64,000 nucleotides of DNA, taken from NCBI GenBank assembly GCA_027886175.1, contig JAJNNQ010000137.1, positions 33,466,001 to 33,530,000 of the forward strand, written 5' to 3'. Under the pieces are notes generated by a model. The model did not search any database, was not told the DNA's origin, and saw only the letters and a program-made list of their open reading frames with translations. Shown here piece by piece: positions 26,301 through 38,785 of this stretch. The DNA comes from Phylloscopus collybita (taxonomy: Eukaryota > Chordata > Aves > Passeriformes > Phylloscopidae). The position numbers and the translations under genes are program-made. Position 1 is the first letter of the stretch, and the number at the start of each line of letters is the position of its first letter.

Positions 26301-28020
26301 AAATAAGTGTCTTTTCTTCAGCACTGGCCCAATCGAGCTGCTCCAGGGCACCATACAGCTTTTTGGTTAAAATGTGCACTAAATAGAATATGCCATTGTC
26401 CTTACATATACATGCCCAGTCTGGGGCTCTGGTGCAAGAGGGCTGTGGGAAGAACAGGAGGGGTTAAGCTGTGCAGCTCCAAACACCCTGAATCCTCAGA
26501 AATGGGCAGGAGGAGTGGGGGGGAGACCTGTTCCCTACAGGCTGGAGCAGCTGTAACTGAGGGTGCCTCAAGGGTCCCGTGGGACCAGGGCCTGTTGCTG
26601 ACTGCAGCCCCCAGCCCCTTGGCATGCAGCCCAGTCCCAAGACATATAAACCAAAGAAGCATAAACAGATGATCACATGAAAAATATATCATGACTAGCC
26701 AGATAGATCCCAAATGTTTGTTCTGTAAACTGCAGCAGGCAGCACAAGTGTTCACTGCAGCTGTAGTTTCTCATCTTATTTGTGTAAGTGTGCCATTAAG
26801 CTTAGACATGGGCAAAATAATCTTTCATTGATTCTCGCTTAGGAAGCTGCTTTAAAGATATATTATATCAATGTTTGAGTCAGCCCTTTTGCAACTGGTA
26901 TTATATCGTAAACTGCTTCTCACTTAATAGAAAATCCTTGTGCATTTTTTCTCCTGTGTTATTTCCTTTTCTCTCTGAAGCCAGTAAAGTGGTTTGTTTT
27001 GTGAATGAAAGCTGGATGCCTTTAGCAGGATGGCATTAACACTGACCTCTGCTCATGCATTGAATTCCTGCCCAGTGGGAGGTGAGTTGGAGGAAAGGGT
27101 TAGTTCATTGATGGTCAGAACCTGCTGAGAGCAGGACTGTTAACCTGCCTGGAAAGGGAACTGCTTAGAGGGCTTTTCCCTTTCTTGGATTAGCCCAATG
27201 AAGCCATCCTTCTCTCCCTTTAGGTTTAACCATCTGCTGGAAAGATGGTTCTGATTCATCTCAGCTTGGTAGAGATTATTTTTGTATATATAAAATGGCA
27301 GTAAATTGGGGTGCGGGGTGTGGAGGGGGAGTACACTTTAATTTTCCTGTTGCTACTTCCTGTATCAGAGAAGACTATCTGAATTTCACAGCATGAAATA
27401 TTTAGCAAGGACAATGCAAAGAAATTAAAACCAAACTCCTTCAGGCATTTCCCAAGAAATTTAGCCTGTTTTATGCCCCTTGGATCCTAAAATGCATCCT
27501 GTAAAAAGGGTAAGCAGGAAAAGAAAAAATTTGTGAAGCTGATTGCCAACAGCATCTTCTGACAGCTAGTGCATGGCAGTTGTTCTGAGGGAGACTCGTC
27601 TATAATTTATAATGAAAAAGTATCATGTAAAAATAGCAACTTTTAATTTTATAGTTTTATCTGCTGACTATGGTGATAAAACCTGTGCTCTGCGTGTTTT
27701 AGAGCTGGAGAGGACACAGAGTGCAAGTCAAAACACAGAAGGTTCACACAGCACAACTGTAAGTTTTTCCTTCCTTTTTGTCTTCTTTGTCCTTCAGAGC
27801 CAAGGGAACATTGGGAGAATCAACTGTATCTGTGCTCCTTTTTACACAATCAGCAGATTCATTAACTAGTCCTCCTTCTCTTCCCTGTCATTTTGACTAC
27901 CATTTGCTTCAGGTGTAGGTGGAGGAGTGACTGTCCTGAAAGAAGAGTGCATAGACCAAGTCAAAGTATGGCCATAGCAATTCGAACATCTTATTTTAGC
28001 TCTCCCACCCATGTCAATCA

Positions 28021-28061
28021 AGAAGAAATCCATTGAAGCATCGAGAAGAAATCCATTAAAG
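28021..28061 (+). repeat. Short direct duplication, 23-bp spacing
   Basis: The 18-mers AGAAGAAATCCATTGAAG (28021-28038) and AGAAGAAATCCATTAAAG (28044-28061) differ at one base. They lie just upstream of the old palindromic relic at 28399 and share its 'attaaagtcag' phrasing. Confidence 0.8.
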
Positions 28062-28398
28062 TCAGTGGAATTGCCCTGGCACAAGGTTGCTTTCATTGAG
28101 ATTATGGTCTAACTTTGGTGTCTGTTTTGTTTGTAAATTGAGCAGATAGAAACCACTGGGAGATCATTAAATCAGCACTCAGAAATTTTCATTTCCACTT
28201 GGTTTTTTGAGTAAAACCATACTTTGTTATCCTTGCAGAGTCTACAAGGACTAGTTTGAGCTACTCTCACCAGCTAAGACAACACTTCTTCTCTATAAGG
28301 TGAGCACATTGAATAAAGCTTATCGATGTAGTTGTTTCTTTTTCTTTTAATTCACCTCCTTGACCTTTTAAAATTACTTTACTCAACAAAGGACAATA

Positions 28399-28473
28399 GG
28401 GCCAATCCAACTCCCATTAAAGTCAGCAGGAGTCTTTTCATTAACTTCAGCTGAAGTTGGGCTGGGCCCAATA
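28399..28473. repeat. Imperfect palindromic old repeat (MITE-like relic)
   Basis: The segment begins GGGCCAATCCAACTCC and ends with the near reverse complement GAAGTTGGGCTGGGCCC, making an imperfect hairpin of about 75 bases. The wording resembles an old sauropsid palindromic repeat with a 'cccattgaagtcaatgg' core. Family name not assigned. Confidence 0.4.
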
Positions 28474-31400
28474 AGTCTAACTTTAAGAGTAAAAAATAGC
28501 AACTCATATAGAGCTTTATCTTGCCCCCTGTGGCTTGATAACTGACCTCCCATCATGTTCACTGGGACAGGATCAGGCTTATAAAGCCAAGTAAAACTAT
28601 TATAGGCCTAATCCTATAACCCAAAGCTTATAAAGTATTTGAATTTCCTCTTTTTAATCACACTGGAATATTTGAGAACTATTCATGGCTTTATGAATAG
28701 GCAGGAGCTTCCAGCTGAACATTGGATTTGTCTTTGGGTTGCTCTGAGCCCTAGAGCTTTCTGTTTTTAAAATAGGAAGATGACAGGGTAAGGGGCTGAA
28801 AAGACAACTTTATGTAACTTCTTCACTGTCTGGCTTTTTTTTGCTCCATCTTCCTACACAAGCACCATTCTACTTCCTTGCGAGTACCTTGCCAGGTCGT
28901 TCCAGCTCACATCCTCTGCACCATTTGCTTTCCCAGAAGAAAGTACCACTGGTCTTCTCCACCTGCTTGTCCTAGAGGGAGCAGAGCAGCATCCAAGGGA
29001 TTAAGCTGGGGCAGGGTTGTGATGTGGATGCCTCTTGATCTGACGGGAGGAGGGAGACTGGATTTTGTTGTTTGTTACACTTTTGCCTCAAGACATTAAA
29101 CATTTGTTTTCTAATTAATGCTTAAATATACTGTAACACAGGGAAAGTTCCACCAACTCACAAACTCTCAGCCTGTGGTGTGGATTTTGCTCTGGATGTG
29201 ACACAAAGCTGATTTTTTTTTCTCTTTATGGATTTTTCATTTTGCTCTCTCCCCCTCTCTTTCTAATTACCTTATGATGAATCTACATAGAAAACTCTGT
29301 ATCAAATACACTGATTAATTTCACCATCAAGAGAAAAAAGGTCATTTGGCAGCTCTTTGAACTGTTGTAAAAAGCCTACCTACTCTAGGTTCTTGTATGT
29401 TTTATTCTGGAGACCCTAGATCACAAATCTTGTTTTCTCTCAAAATGAATCTACTCACTGCCATCTGTGGGGAACATGTTCCAATGTCAGAAAAGTACCC
29501 TGCCATCAGAATAATTTGTAGCAGCCACCCAGGGAAAGGTGGGTTTGGCGACACAACCACGTTGTGAGGCAGGACACAGAGCTGCAGCGAATGCTCTTCT
29601 ACCCTCAGCCCTGTGACACAAACCCTCCTCATTTTCAGCACAATCTAAGTTTATGCAGTGCTTTAAATATAGACATGTAGTGTATTAGAAAGAGCTCTCA
29701 GATACCCTCAGCTTCTCCATGCATGAAGAGGAAGAGCCCCCCTGACGCCTGACACAATCAGCCCTGGTATTCTCTGTGCTCACCCAAATGCATTGCAAGC
29801 ATCAACATCAGTCACTTCAAAGAACTCTTTCATGTACCACAAACTTTTTTATCCAGAAGGCCCAAGCAAAAGGCAGATCTGGCTGTGTCTGGCTTTATTT
29901 GGCTCGCCACTTGTGTGGCCCCTTGGAGGGGTCTCAGAAGAGTCAACAAACTTTCCATACATTTTCAGCGAGCAAGTATAAGATGCAAAGTTTTTCTGTC
30001 ACTTGTTGTTAGCAGTGCAAGGTAATTAATAGCTTTGTGTTGCTCTCGGGTGTGTTGATGCTGCTGAGGGAAGGATCCCTCCCCTACCTACACTGCAAAG
30101 TCCTGTTCCCTGGTTAGACAGTGCCTGGAGACAGGTAGATTCAATTCCTCTCTGCTGAGGCTCCTGCTCACATCTCCGGAGGGAGCCTGCCGACCATACC
30201 TGATGAGGCTGCCCTCATGGCACCCTCATGCCCCTCAGAAAGCAGCTGGGACTATGCCCAATTTCACCACAGCAGGGTTGCTCTGGAAAGCCACCTGCAG
30301 AGAGGTCTGCTCTTCTGGGATCAACGTTTTGATGAGGACAGCACAATCGCATTTCAGAAGCCTCTGTGTGGCAAAGCCTGATGAGATGTGCATACCTGTC
30401 CCACCAACTCATCCTTCCCGGTCCTGTGGGTGCTCATGAAGCAAGGAGTTCTGCTTTCCAACACTTCTGATACCCTATGCAGCAGCTGAAGGAGCTAACC
30501 CAACAGTGCCCCTTTTGGGGAAAACTGTGGTTCTGCACATCTCAGATGGAGTGGACTCACAGGAACCTGTCTGCACCACACAGAAAATCCTGTTGTCAGA
30601 TCCTTACTGATGACAAATTGTGTGACAATGTTCAACGTCATAGGTCTTTTCTGCACAATTCTTACTAACTTTATGCAACATGCACCTAACTTCAGGACCT
30701 TAATCACTCACACTTAGCTCTTCTGTCATCTAGTTCACTCCCTGAAGAAGCCCTTGCTCTCTGCTAAGAACAAATAAAACCCACCAGAAATACGTTTAAT
30801 TTGGAGAGTTAGGTGCCTTTTGTCTGTTGAGAGAAACCATTTCAAAATTTTTTCCTTAGACTTTTTCCCAGCCACTTAGTCTCTTGTGAACAGAAGATCT
30901 GATTGAATATAATAGCTCACTTTCTTAGGAATCTTCTGATGAATTCATGAGACCTGATGACATTGCTTACCATTCAAGTGGCACCTAAAACAACAGTTGT
31001 TCTTAGTGATTTATGTAGGTGCAAATATTCTGGCAAATTCTCTGGAATCTCTGTGGGGGAGAGAAGCCAGATTCTGCACTCTCTTGTTAACTAGAAGCCA
31101 GGAGAGAGGGGAGTGCACATACCAGATTTGCTGCATATACCTTTGTTGGCCAAAAAAGTCATTCAGCCAACAGCCTACTCCATGCTTCCTCCTGCTTCTG
31201 TAGCCAAATGAGAATGACGAGGCGTATAGCAGGAGGTTCTATTTTGCTCTCTTCATTCCTATTACAAAGTCTGAAGTGTTTTGTTTATATGCTCAGAGAA
31301 CAGAGGTCAATTCTCCTCATGTTTGTAATTACTTGGGTACAACTGGCAAGAAAGTTTGGTTTTCTCAATTAGAAAGCAATTGTTTGTAGTCAGTCCCATA

Positions 31401-33177
31401 TAAAAGACTTTTGGTACAGTTTTATCCCTTTCTCTGTTCTTTGAATATTAAGCAAAAAGTAGAAGCTGATTCCCTAGAGGGTATAATATTCTCTGCTGCT
31501 GCAGACTGTTGTGTACTTACCAAACATATTGATTTTCTTTGGATCCAAAGATACTGCCTTTTTTTTTCTTTTTTTATGGATTGAATCTGACTGCATATTT
31601 CTAAAATACACAAAGGTGGAACAACCACAAATGTATAATTAATGAATTGTTCTAGCTGTATTTACTATAGAAGTTACCAGAGCCTTGGGTGGAAAACATA
31701 TCCCTCCTGGTCTGGGCCAAGTGCATGCCAACATGTAATATATTTTCATTAAGTTACATGATATTAATGTTTTCAGGAATCACTTGCGTTCTTCCACTCT
31801 GCCTGCCAGAAGTGTTGCCCAAATCCATTCTCTATTTAATCGTGAAGGAATGCTGTTCAAAAGATTTGGGGTCAGAAGTGCTCAATGAATCAATCCAGAT
31901 ACACTCCTAATGAGTGGTGAATTAAACAGCATTTGCTTTAGGATCAGAGGTCCTCCTGGGAGATTATTTTTTTATTGCTAGCAGGATTGTTCACTTGCAG
32001 GTATCAGGAAGCTCTGAGTTAAGGCCTATTAGGAAGGTCTACAAAAGAATCTGTGTCTTCTTTACTGAACGCATGTGATTATGTCCAGACAGCAATGATA
32101 AATAGGTGAGACTCATCCTCCACTGGAATACCCTGTTTGCTAAATTAAGGAGGAAGAAAAATTTTGTAACTTCAGGTGGGATAAAATTATTCTACATTTA
32201 TACCTCCAGGTTCCTGTCTTGCAGACCACAACACAAGACATTAGAACAAGGAGTGTGAAGAAAACAGCTGAGGTGGAAAAGACATGTTTGGAATCCACAC
32301 TGGCCAGCAGGAGAGGCAGGTCACTGTGTCTACTCAGAGGAGTCTCTGCAAGGCTGGGCATGACATTTTTCCTATGATGGGGAGTGAAGGTTAGAGGAGC
32401 CAGGGCTTTTTGTCACCTTGAAGGACAATGTGCAAAATTGCAGGCAAAATATCTGAAATGGGAAGGATGTTGCTTGGTGTAATGTTTAGTTTATTTCTAG
32501 CCTTCTATGCTTTTGAAAACTCATGTTTTTTCAGAGAATTAGAAATTAATAATACCAGATTTCTGTCACTCTCACTTCCCATCACCACCCTTCTCTGAGC
32601 AGGCCAACAGGTTCACTTGTGCATGGAGGTTGCAAGTGGATGTAAAATGCCCCCGTGGAGCCAAAATGGCATCACAAGGAGAGGGTAACGTGTGAGAATC
32701 CCTGAAAAAGCAGGAGAGGATCAGGTAGCCACAATAACGAGGAGAAATTAAGAAACCCATGCATATAAAAGGACATGACCATCCATCATCATTCAATATT
32801 ATCAGGAAAAGTGTAGCCAATTCTTTGTCATGCTTAGAGAAACACAGATCCTTTCTCTTTGCACGTTATTATGTTTTTATCACACATTGCTCACTTTGCA
32901 TCACATCATTTAATTTAACTCTAGTTTAAACAGATAGTCTGGCATTGCATTTTGTGTCACAGTACTACATTTGGACACAAATACCCCACTGTAGTGTAAT
33001 ACACAACCATGAAGGGGCAACACATGGATGAGGTGACTTCCAGGTGAAGGATGTGGGTACAGAAATTTGAAATATCTTCATAAGGAACAAGGGCTTTGAA
33101 ACCACAGTTTTCACAGAATATTTAGCAATTCATGTTCTGGAACTCAGATTAAAAAGAGATTTTAAAAGAAATTGTAG
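28474..33177. other. Intergenic region with no supported gene
   Basis: No coding exon, tRNA, LINE or LTR was recognised. Open frames are at most 82 codons. The 30050-30450 portion is GC-richer but has no CpG-island character. Confidence 0.6.
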
Positions 33178-33693
33178 GTCAAAACTTGGCATTTTGTTTC
33201 TGTGGAAATGCTGACATTTCCAGACAGTTTCTTGTTCCATTCTGGATTGGAACAAAGCCTAAAAAAGTTTTACCTTTCCCGTGGAAATGAAATTCTGAAA
33301 ATATTTTGTTCTAGGAAGCTCAAGACATTGTTTTTCACCTTTTCTAAAATCAAACACGGCAGATGTGCTCATGGGGAGGAGAGGAGTGGTCTTCTCAGGC
33401 AGCTGCCATGTCTGAATTGCAATGGTGTCAGATGTGACTCTACAGCATTTCCTGGACAGTCTCTGTGATGTGTGGAGCATAGAAGCTCTTTGGTCCCATT
33501 CTTCCTTGGGCCTCCAGACCAGCCATGAATCCTGCTGTGCTGCAGGGCCTGGGAGCTGCAACTCCTGAACTGGAGCTGGGCATAATCTGCTGTCAGAGAA
33601 CATAGCCTGCAAGACTGACAAGAAAACTCCAGCCTGGGTATGGCAAAAGTTTTCAGAACTAAAAATATTTTCATGAAACATTTTGGCTTTGAC
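33178..33693. mobile_element. Candidate 516-bp element with imperfect terminal inverted repeats
   Basis: The left end (33178-33210, starting GTCAAAACTTGGCATTTTG) and the reverse complement of the right end (33693-33666, starting GTCAAAGCCAAAATG) share GTCAAA and a following A/T-rich string with small gaps. The inside is GC-richer, with wording such as 'gcagggcctgggagctgc' that recalls old sauropsid repeats. This would fit a decayed non-autonomous DNA transposon. No target duplication is visible. A 151-codon minus-strand frame covers the element and is judged accidental. Confidence 0.35.
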
Positions 33694-36600
33694 ATATGGC
33701 CATGAATCAATCACTGGTTCCTGACTAGTTAGGAACCATGTAGGTTTGGTGGGTAGTGAAGCACATTATGGGTCTTGGACAATCCTAGTGGCTCTTATGC
33801 CAGTCACCAGTGGGAAAACTGGGTTTTATCAAAGAGATTAACCTGTGCAGGAAGTAAGAATTAGCTTCAAAAATCCTGAGATGACCCTATGGATATATAC
33901 AAGCCCAGGGGAATGTCGCTGATGGAAATATGAGTGTGCCACTCGTATGCAACAGGAGAAGGACTGAAGAGCTAAAATAGTCCAGAGCATCCACACTAGG
34001 GTTTAGGTTATTTATGTTGGTTAGCCATCTACATCTTTTCACTGGTTTAGATCTCATCTCCTTTTGAAAATGGGTTTCGGACTCATAAGTTATCTGGGCA
34101 TTTTTAATATTTTTATCTCAAATTAATAACTCTTCCAAGAGTAACTCCAGTATTTGCACATTCCCTGTTTTATAGTAGATATTATTTATCCCCACATATG
34201 TCAGATTAGAAGGACAGACCATTCAGGAAAAGACGTGGCTTATTATATAGCAGTGATGGATGATTTCTTTATAGAAACCACTTGCATGTGAGAGAACAAC
34301 TGTTGTATATTAAATACATTCCCTGTATTATGCATATAGTTCATACCTGTCATTGAAGTAAAAATCCAAAAGGGAGGGAAAGAGCAAGAAAGCTTATAAA
34401 AATACATTAAATATCCACAGAAATATCAAACGGTACACCATGATTTTTGTTATGACAATGAGCATCTATGGAAGCCATGATGATGCAGTGCTTGAGAAAC
34501 TTGGCAAATGCATTGGAGTGCCTGGGACATTTTGTTCCTGTACTGGAGAAGAATGAAAACAGCATATTGAGGGGTTAGCTACTCATAAAACATTAATAGC
34601 TGGAGATTTGCCAAATCATTATTATTTTTTCTGGAAATGGTATTAGGTATTATTCAAGAAGATAAGATTTTTTTCCATATGTCCATACCAGTTCAGTATT
34701 GGAAGGTGAATCACATACCTAGGGGATTACAGGCCCTGAAAACACCTTTTCCAGGAAAACAAGCTGAGTGAATCACTTCAGACAAAAATGTGTTGAAATG
34801 TCAAACAAGTGCTGTCTTGATTTAATGTTCTTGTTAATTATAAAAAAAAAAACAAAACAACCCACCTCTATGAACATGCAGACAAGTTAAGACTGATATT
34901 GTTTTATAGAACTGAGGGAAACAATGAAACTGGGAATATTACCTCAAACTATTCTGAAAACATATAAGGAAAAAATTGGTCCTGTGTTATTGAGAAGAAT
35001 CAGAATTGTCATAGCCTTGTGGTTTCTGCTACAGGCCAGCTAACAAGGACACAGCTTAGAAGATCTCCAGGTGCAAGTGTTGTTTTCAAACCTGGAGCCA
35101 GACAGAATTTCTCTGGACAGGTCTTGAACCTCAGAGACAGTACAGCTTGGCCACACCCTCAAAATGAGACTCATCCCAATGTGGAGATTTCCCAAGGACA
35201 CTCCAAGAGATGGGAGCATGTAGTTTATAATGCAATTGAAACATTAAGCAGTCACACAGGCTCTCTGCACTGTTCCTCATTTCATTGTTTAAAACTGTTA
35301 TTAGGGTCCTTCACACAGTGAACTTCTTCCCTGAATTCAGTGTACCCACCAAGGGGAAGGCAGTGGGAGGATTCTCTTGCCTTCGCTTCTCTAACGGGTT
35401 CCCTGCACACACACACTCACGTGTGTGTCTGTGTATTTACATGCATATCCTCAAAAGGGGGACTGGGAGATTTAAAAGAGCCAGAACTCAACACCTGTTT
35501 CTGTTTGCAGGACAGGGAGAAGAATAGCTGAGCTATGAGAGCTTGAGACAGACCCCTGCCAGCAGCAGAGGAACACAAGAAGCTGACTGCACCAGCTGGG
35601 CTTTCTTTGCCAGTTATAATTAAGTAAGGGAATTTTATTTGTTACAAAAATTTGCATTTAAAAGTTGACAAAAGTGGAGTTGTTTTGTCCCACAAGCCCC
35701 AGGAGCCAGCAGACATAGGAAGAAGAGTAAGATTTGGGCTAAGATTTGAGTAAGAGAGCAAGAAGAAAGGCAAAGAGTTTCTGGGAAGGAATATCTGACC
35801 AACCAGGTATGTCTCTAAGAGACACTGTCGTGTCCCTTCTCCTTATTTAAAAACCTGGAATACTGGAATACTTTGGGGATGTTCTGGGCAGTGAGGTGGT
35901 GGTAGAGAAGAAGTGGTGAAAACAAAGAAGACTGACGGCAGCAAGTATCTGGCAAGACAGTGTTAGGCTGAATCTAATAAAAAGAGCAGCATGGATATCT
36001 TAGGCCTTTCTGCCAAGTCATAGAAGTGATTACTTTTCTTGGAATATGCTGTAATCTTCCCTGAATCCACATGCATTTCAGGTGCAGGACAGCAACTTTT
36101 TCCCTAGTTTTCTCTGAGTCTGGGAAGATTCACCAAATTTTCCACGCTGATACTTTATTGGTTTTCCTGTCTTTGTTTCAGTTCTTCTAGTAAAGCTAAT
36201 TTCTTTAAGTCTTGGTAAAGTCTAGTAAGTAGAGAGGTTAGTCCTTCTGCTGCTTGACATGGGGCATTTAGTTCTTGGACAGCAAGTTTAAGCTGGTGAC
36301 ACTGAATTTTCCCAGCAGAAAATCAAACCCAGCCCAGACTGGTCAGACTGACAGTAAATAATTGCTTAAAGATTGCATGAATAGTCAAGCATTCATGGAC
36401 ATCTTTAGCGTGTAATCCTTTAATCCAGGAAAATAAGCCAACAGTATTGCAAGTATAGTACATAAATGAGCATGTTTTGTTCTACATATACTTGTAGGGT
36501 TTGTACCAGCATGTATTTAGAGAGAGAAGGAGGGAGAGGGCAAGAGTAAACACACCCATGGAAAGCTAAATAAGGCAAGATAGGAAATACAAAAGCCCAG

Positions 36601-37699
36601 CTACTCAGGCTCATGATGGCTGGTGGCACAGCAATTGCATCTCAGCTGAGCTCCCAGGGGCTTGAAGGCAACTTCAGCAGAGGGACCAGCCTTCAGACTT
36701 CCATTAAAAGTCACTCAGCCAAAAGGCACTGGCATGTAATGAAGCCATTGCTCCAGCTAGAAACACTCTTCCCATGGAGCTGCAGATGGTGGCTGGCCAT
36801 TCCCAGCCCTCTTTTCCCTCCTTCACTTCCCTCAGGGATCACCTCTGCTGCCACTCAGTTGCCTGCAGGCAAACTCGGACAGCACAGACTTTAGCCACTC
36901 GGTTGGTCCCACATGGCTCTGATTTCCAATTCTGCACAAGCAACAGCCACCAGGCCTGGAAGGCAATTATAAAGTCTGTCAAATGCTGCCAGTTACAATG
37001 CAGCGTTCTGCTGAGAGCGTGGCCTGGTACTGATCACTAAGCCCAGCCTTTTTTTCTTTTGCTTCAGTTACAGGGCCTTGAAAGCATCTCGTGTTTTCAG
37101 TTGTGATTGTCATCACACTTCAGTGCAGCACGTGTCATGGCACGTGTGTGAGCACAGCTGGGTTTCTATACAAAACCAAAGACATTTTGCTCTACAGGCC
37201 TGTGCATACGGTCTCCACAATCTGCTAACAGCCAGATTGTTGGGCTACCATTTCCAGTGGAGGATCAAAGAGTATATTTAAATGTTTCTAATTCAACGGC
37301 CAAGTAACTACAGAAAGTCACAGGCAATGGGGGTGGCACGCAAGTAGAGGAAAGGAGGTGTTAGAAGAGCATCTTCACTGGGTGCACATGTGCAGATTTG
37401 GCTGCATATGTTCTCTTCCTGGCTGTGGGACTCACTCTTTGGGTCCTGCAGCCAGAGGGGTGTTTCCACTGACTAGACTAACCCTCTATTCCTGCTGCTG
37501 AGGAATTCCTGCTACTACTGCCCTGAGACCTACCCAAACACAGGATGCCCTGCGGGAGAGCCCATGCTGCCTGGCCACAGAGCAGCAGGGCTCCCAGGTG
37601 CCGGAGACTGAAATGGTTAGAGCTTAAACATTGCTAAGATCACAAAAAGACTTTTGTCCACTGCAGCAGACTGCAAATAAACAGCTGCTCATCTATTGA
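33694..37699. other. Intergenic region with no supported gene
   Basis: Only short open frames, an AC/TG-rich patch at about 35404-35440 and a purine-rich patch at about 36518-36546 are seen. No repeat family is identifiable. Confidence 0.6.
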
Positions 37700-38549
37700 A
37701 GCCCATCCTCCCTGAATATGCCTACTGATTTGGACTGCAAAAGGACCTTGACATAAGATAAGGTGGTACTATTGTCCAGCTAGCCAGGTCAAGGGAGAAT
37801 GTATCCAGAAGTGTAAGAGACTGAACTGCCAACACCTGACTGCCTGCAGTAACCGCCCAGGTGCTGCAAGAGATCGGTGCTCACGGCTCAAACAATCGGC
37901 TGGGTGCTTTGCTCCTGATGCACAGAGTGGTGTCCCAGGTGCAGGGGGGCAGGCACAACTGAGGCTACAAACTGGGTTTCCAGATAAGGGAAGAGGCTGA
38001 TAAGAGGCAGATCCTGCTAGGTGGGATAGTTGTTCTTATCATTCCAGTGTCCTCCCTTACAGAATAACTCAGCTGTGAAAACCCTTCTCAGAGCACCAAG
38101 GGCATTCATACCTGAACTGTTTATCTCAGGTGATGAGAGAGACCCATAAAGGGTCATGATTGATTCAACTAGTTTAAGAGACAGATGCAACATCTTAGAA
38201 GGTGTCAAAGACTCATGAAACATACCTGATCCAGTATTACATCATCCAGGGGAGGTGCCAGGGGTGTTTCCACCTAACCCATGAACAATATAAACCCCAC
38301 TAAAGGAGACTTTTGTGGATTTTTTTGCCCCACCACCTAATGTGTAGTCTGCAACCACTGAGAAGACTAATGGGATGCAATCAGAATCTACTGAGTGGTG
38401 ATATCTTTTTTTCTACTTAATCTATTTCTCTGGCACTCTTTCTGTCTTTGCCTTTCCCTTACCTCTATCTATCGCTCATTTACTTTTAAATAAAATCCAT
38501 GAATGTGGTTTAAGTCTTAATTCAGGCAGAGTATCTCATAATTTTAACA
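37700..38549 (+). mobile_element. Probable decayed LTR (solo LTR or LTR fragment, plus strand)
   Basis: The promoter-like TATAAA at 38289-38294 is followed, 200 bases on, by a pyrimidine-rich stretch and AATAAA at 38489-38494, then a T/A-rich tail ending in AACA near 38549. This order (TATA, 'gagaagactaatgggat' phrase, CT-rich run, AATAAA) resembles avian endogenous-retrovirus LTRs. The 5' edge and target duplication were not found, so the left boundary is a guess. Just downstream, at about 38559-38572, CATCAGGAAAGGG loosely resembles a tRNA-Leu primer site, but with several mismatches. No gag, pol or env coding is seen. Confidence 0.4.
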
Positions 38550-38745
38550 ATCAGATTGTAACATCAGGAAAGGGTAATTAATCTCCGAAGTCCATCTGCA
38601 CTCATGTGAAGGCAGGGTGGGCAGTCCCTGAACCTGCCATGCCTCTTTGTGCCCCCACACAAACGTGGGTAGGTTTGTCCATGCGATGACCTAGCTTTCT
38701 AGTCCTGCTCTGGCTGGGCACTGGTTTGGGCCTAGGCAATGAAAG

Positions 38746-38785
38746 AGAGGTTATTCCCACTCATTATCTGGTGGGAATAACCTCT
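38746..38785. repeat. Perfect 15-bp inverted repeat with 10-nt loop
   Basis: AGAGGTTATTCCCAC (38746-38760) and GTGGGAATAACCTCT (38771-38785) are exact reverse complements around TCATTATCTG. It lies about 200 bases beyond the probable LTR. Confidence 0.95.

Larger units (their letters stand above)
20708..28398. other. Intergenic region with no supported gene
   Basis: It includes a 25-base tandem duplication at 21002-21044, a bulged hairpin at 23296-23336, an A15 run at 26270-26284 and a GC-richer patch at about 25840-26200 that produces a 153-codon minus-strand open frame. That frame is rich in Pro, Ser and Cys, lacks any recognised domain and is best explained by base composition. There is no obvious CpG island or promoter. 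Confidence 0.6.

Noticed and set aside
33259..33714. 151-codon minus-strand open frame
   Set aside because: It coincides with a probable old repeat element and has no recognisable domain.
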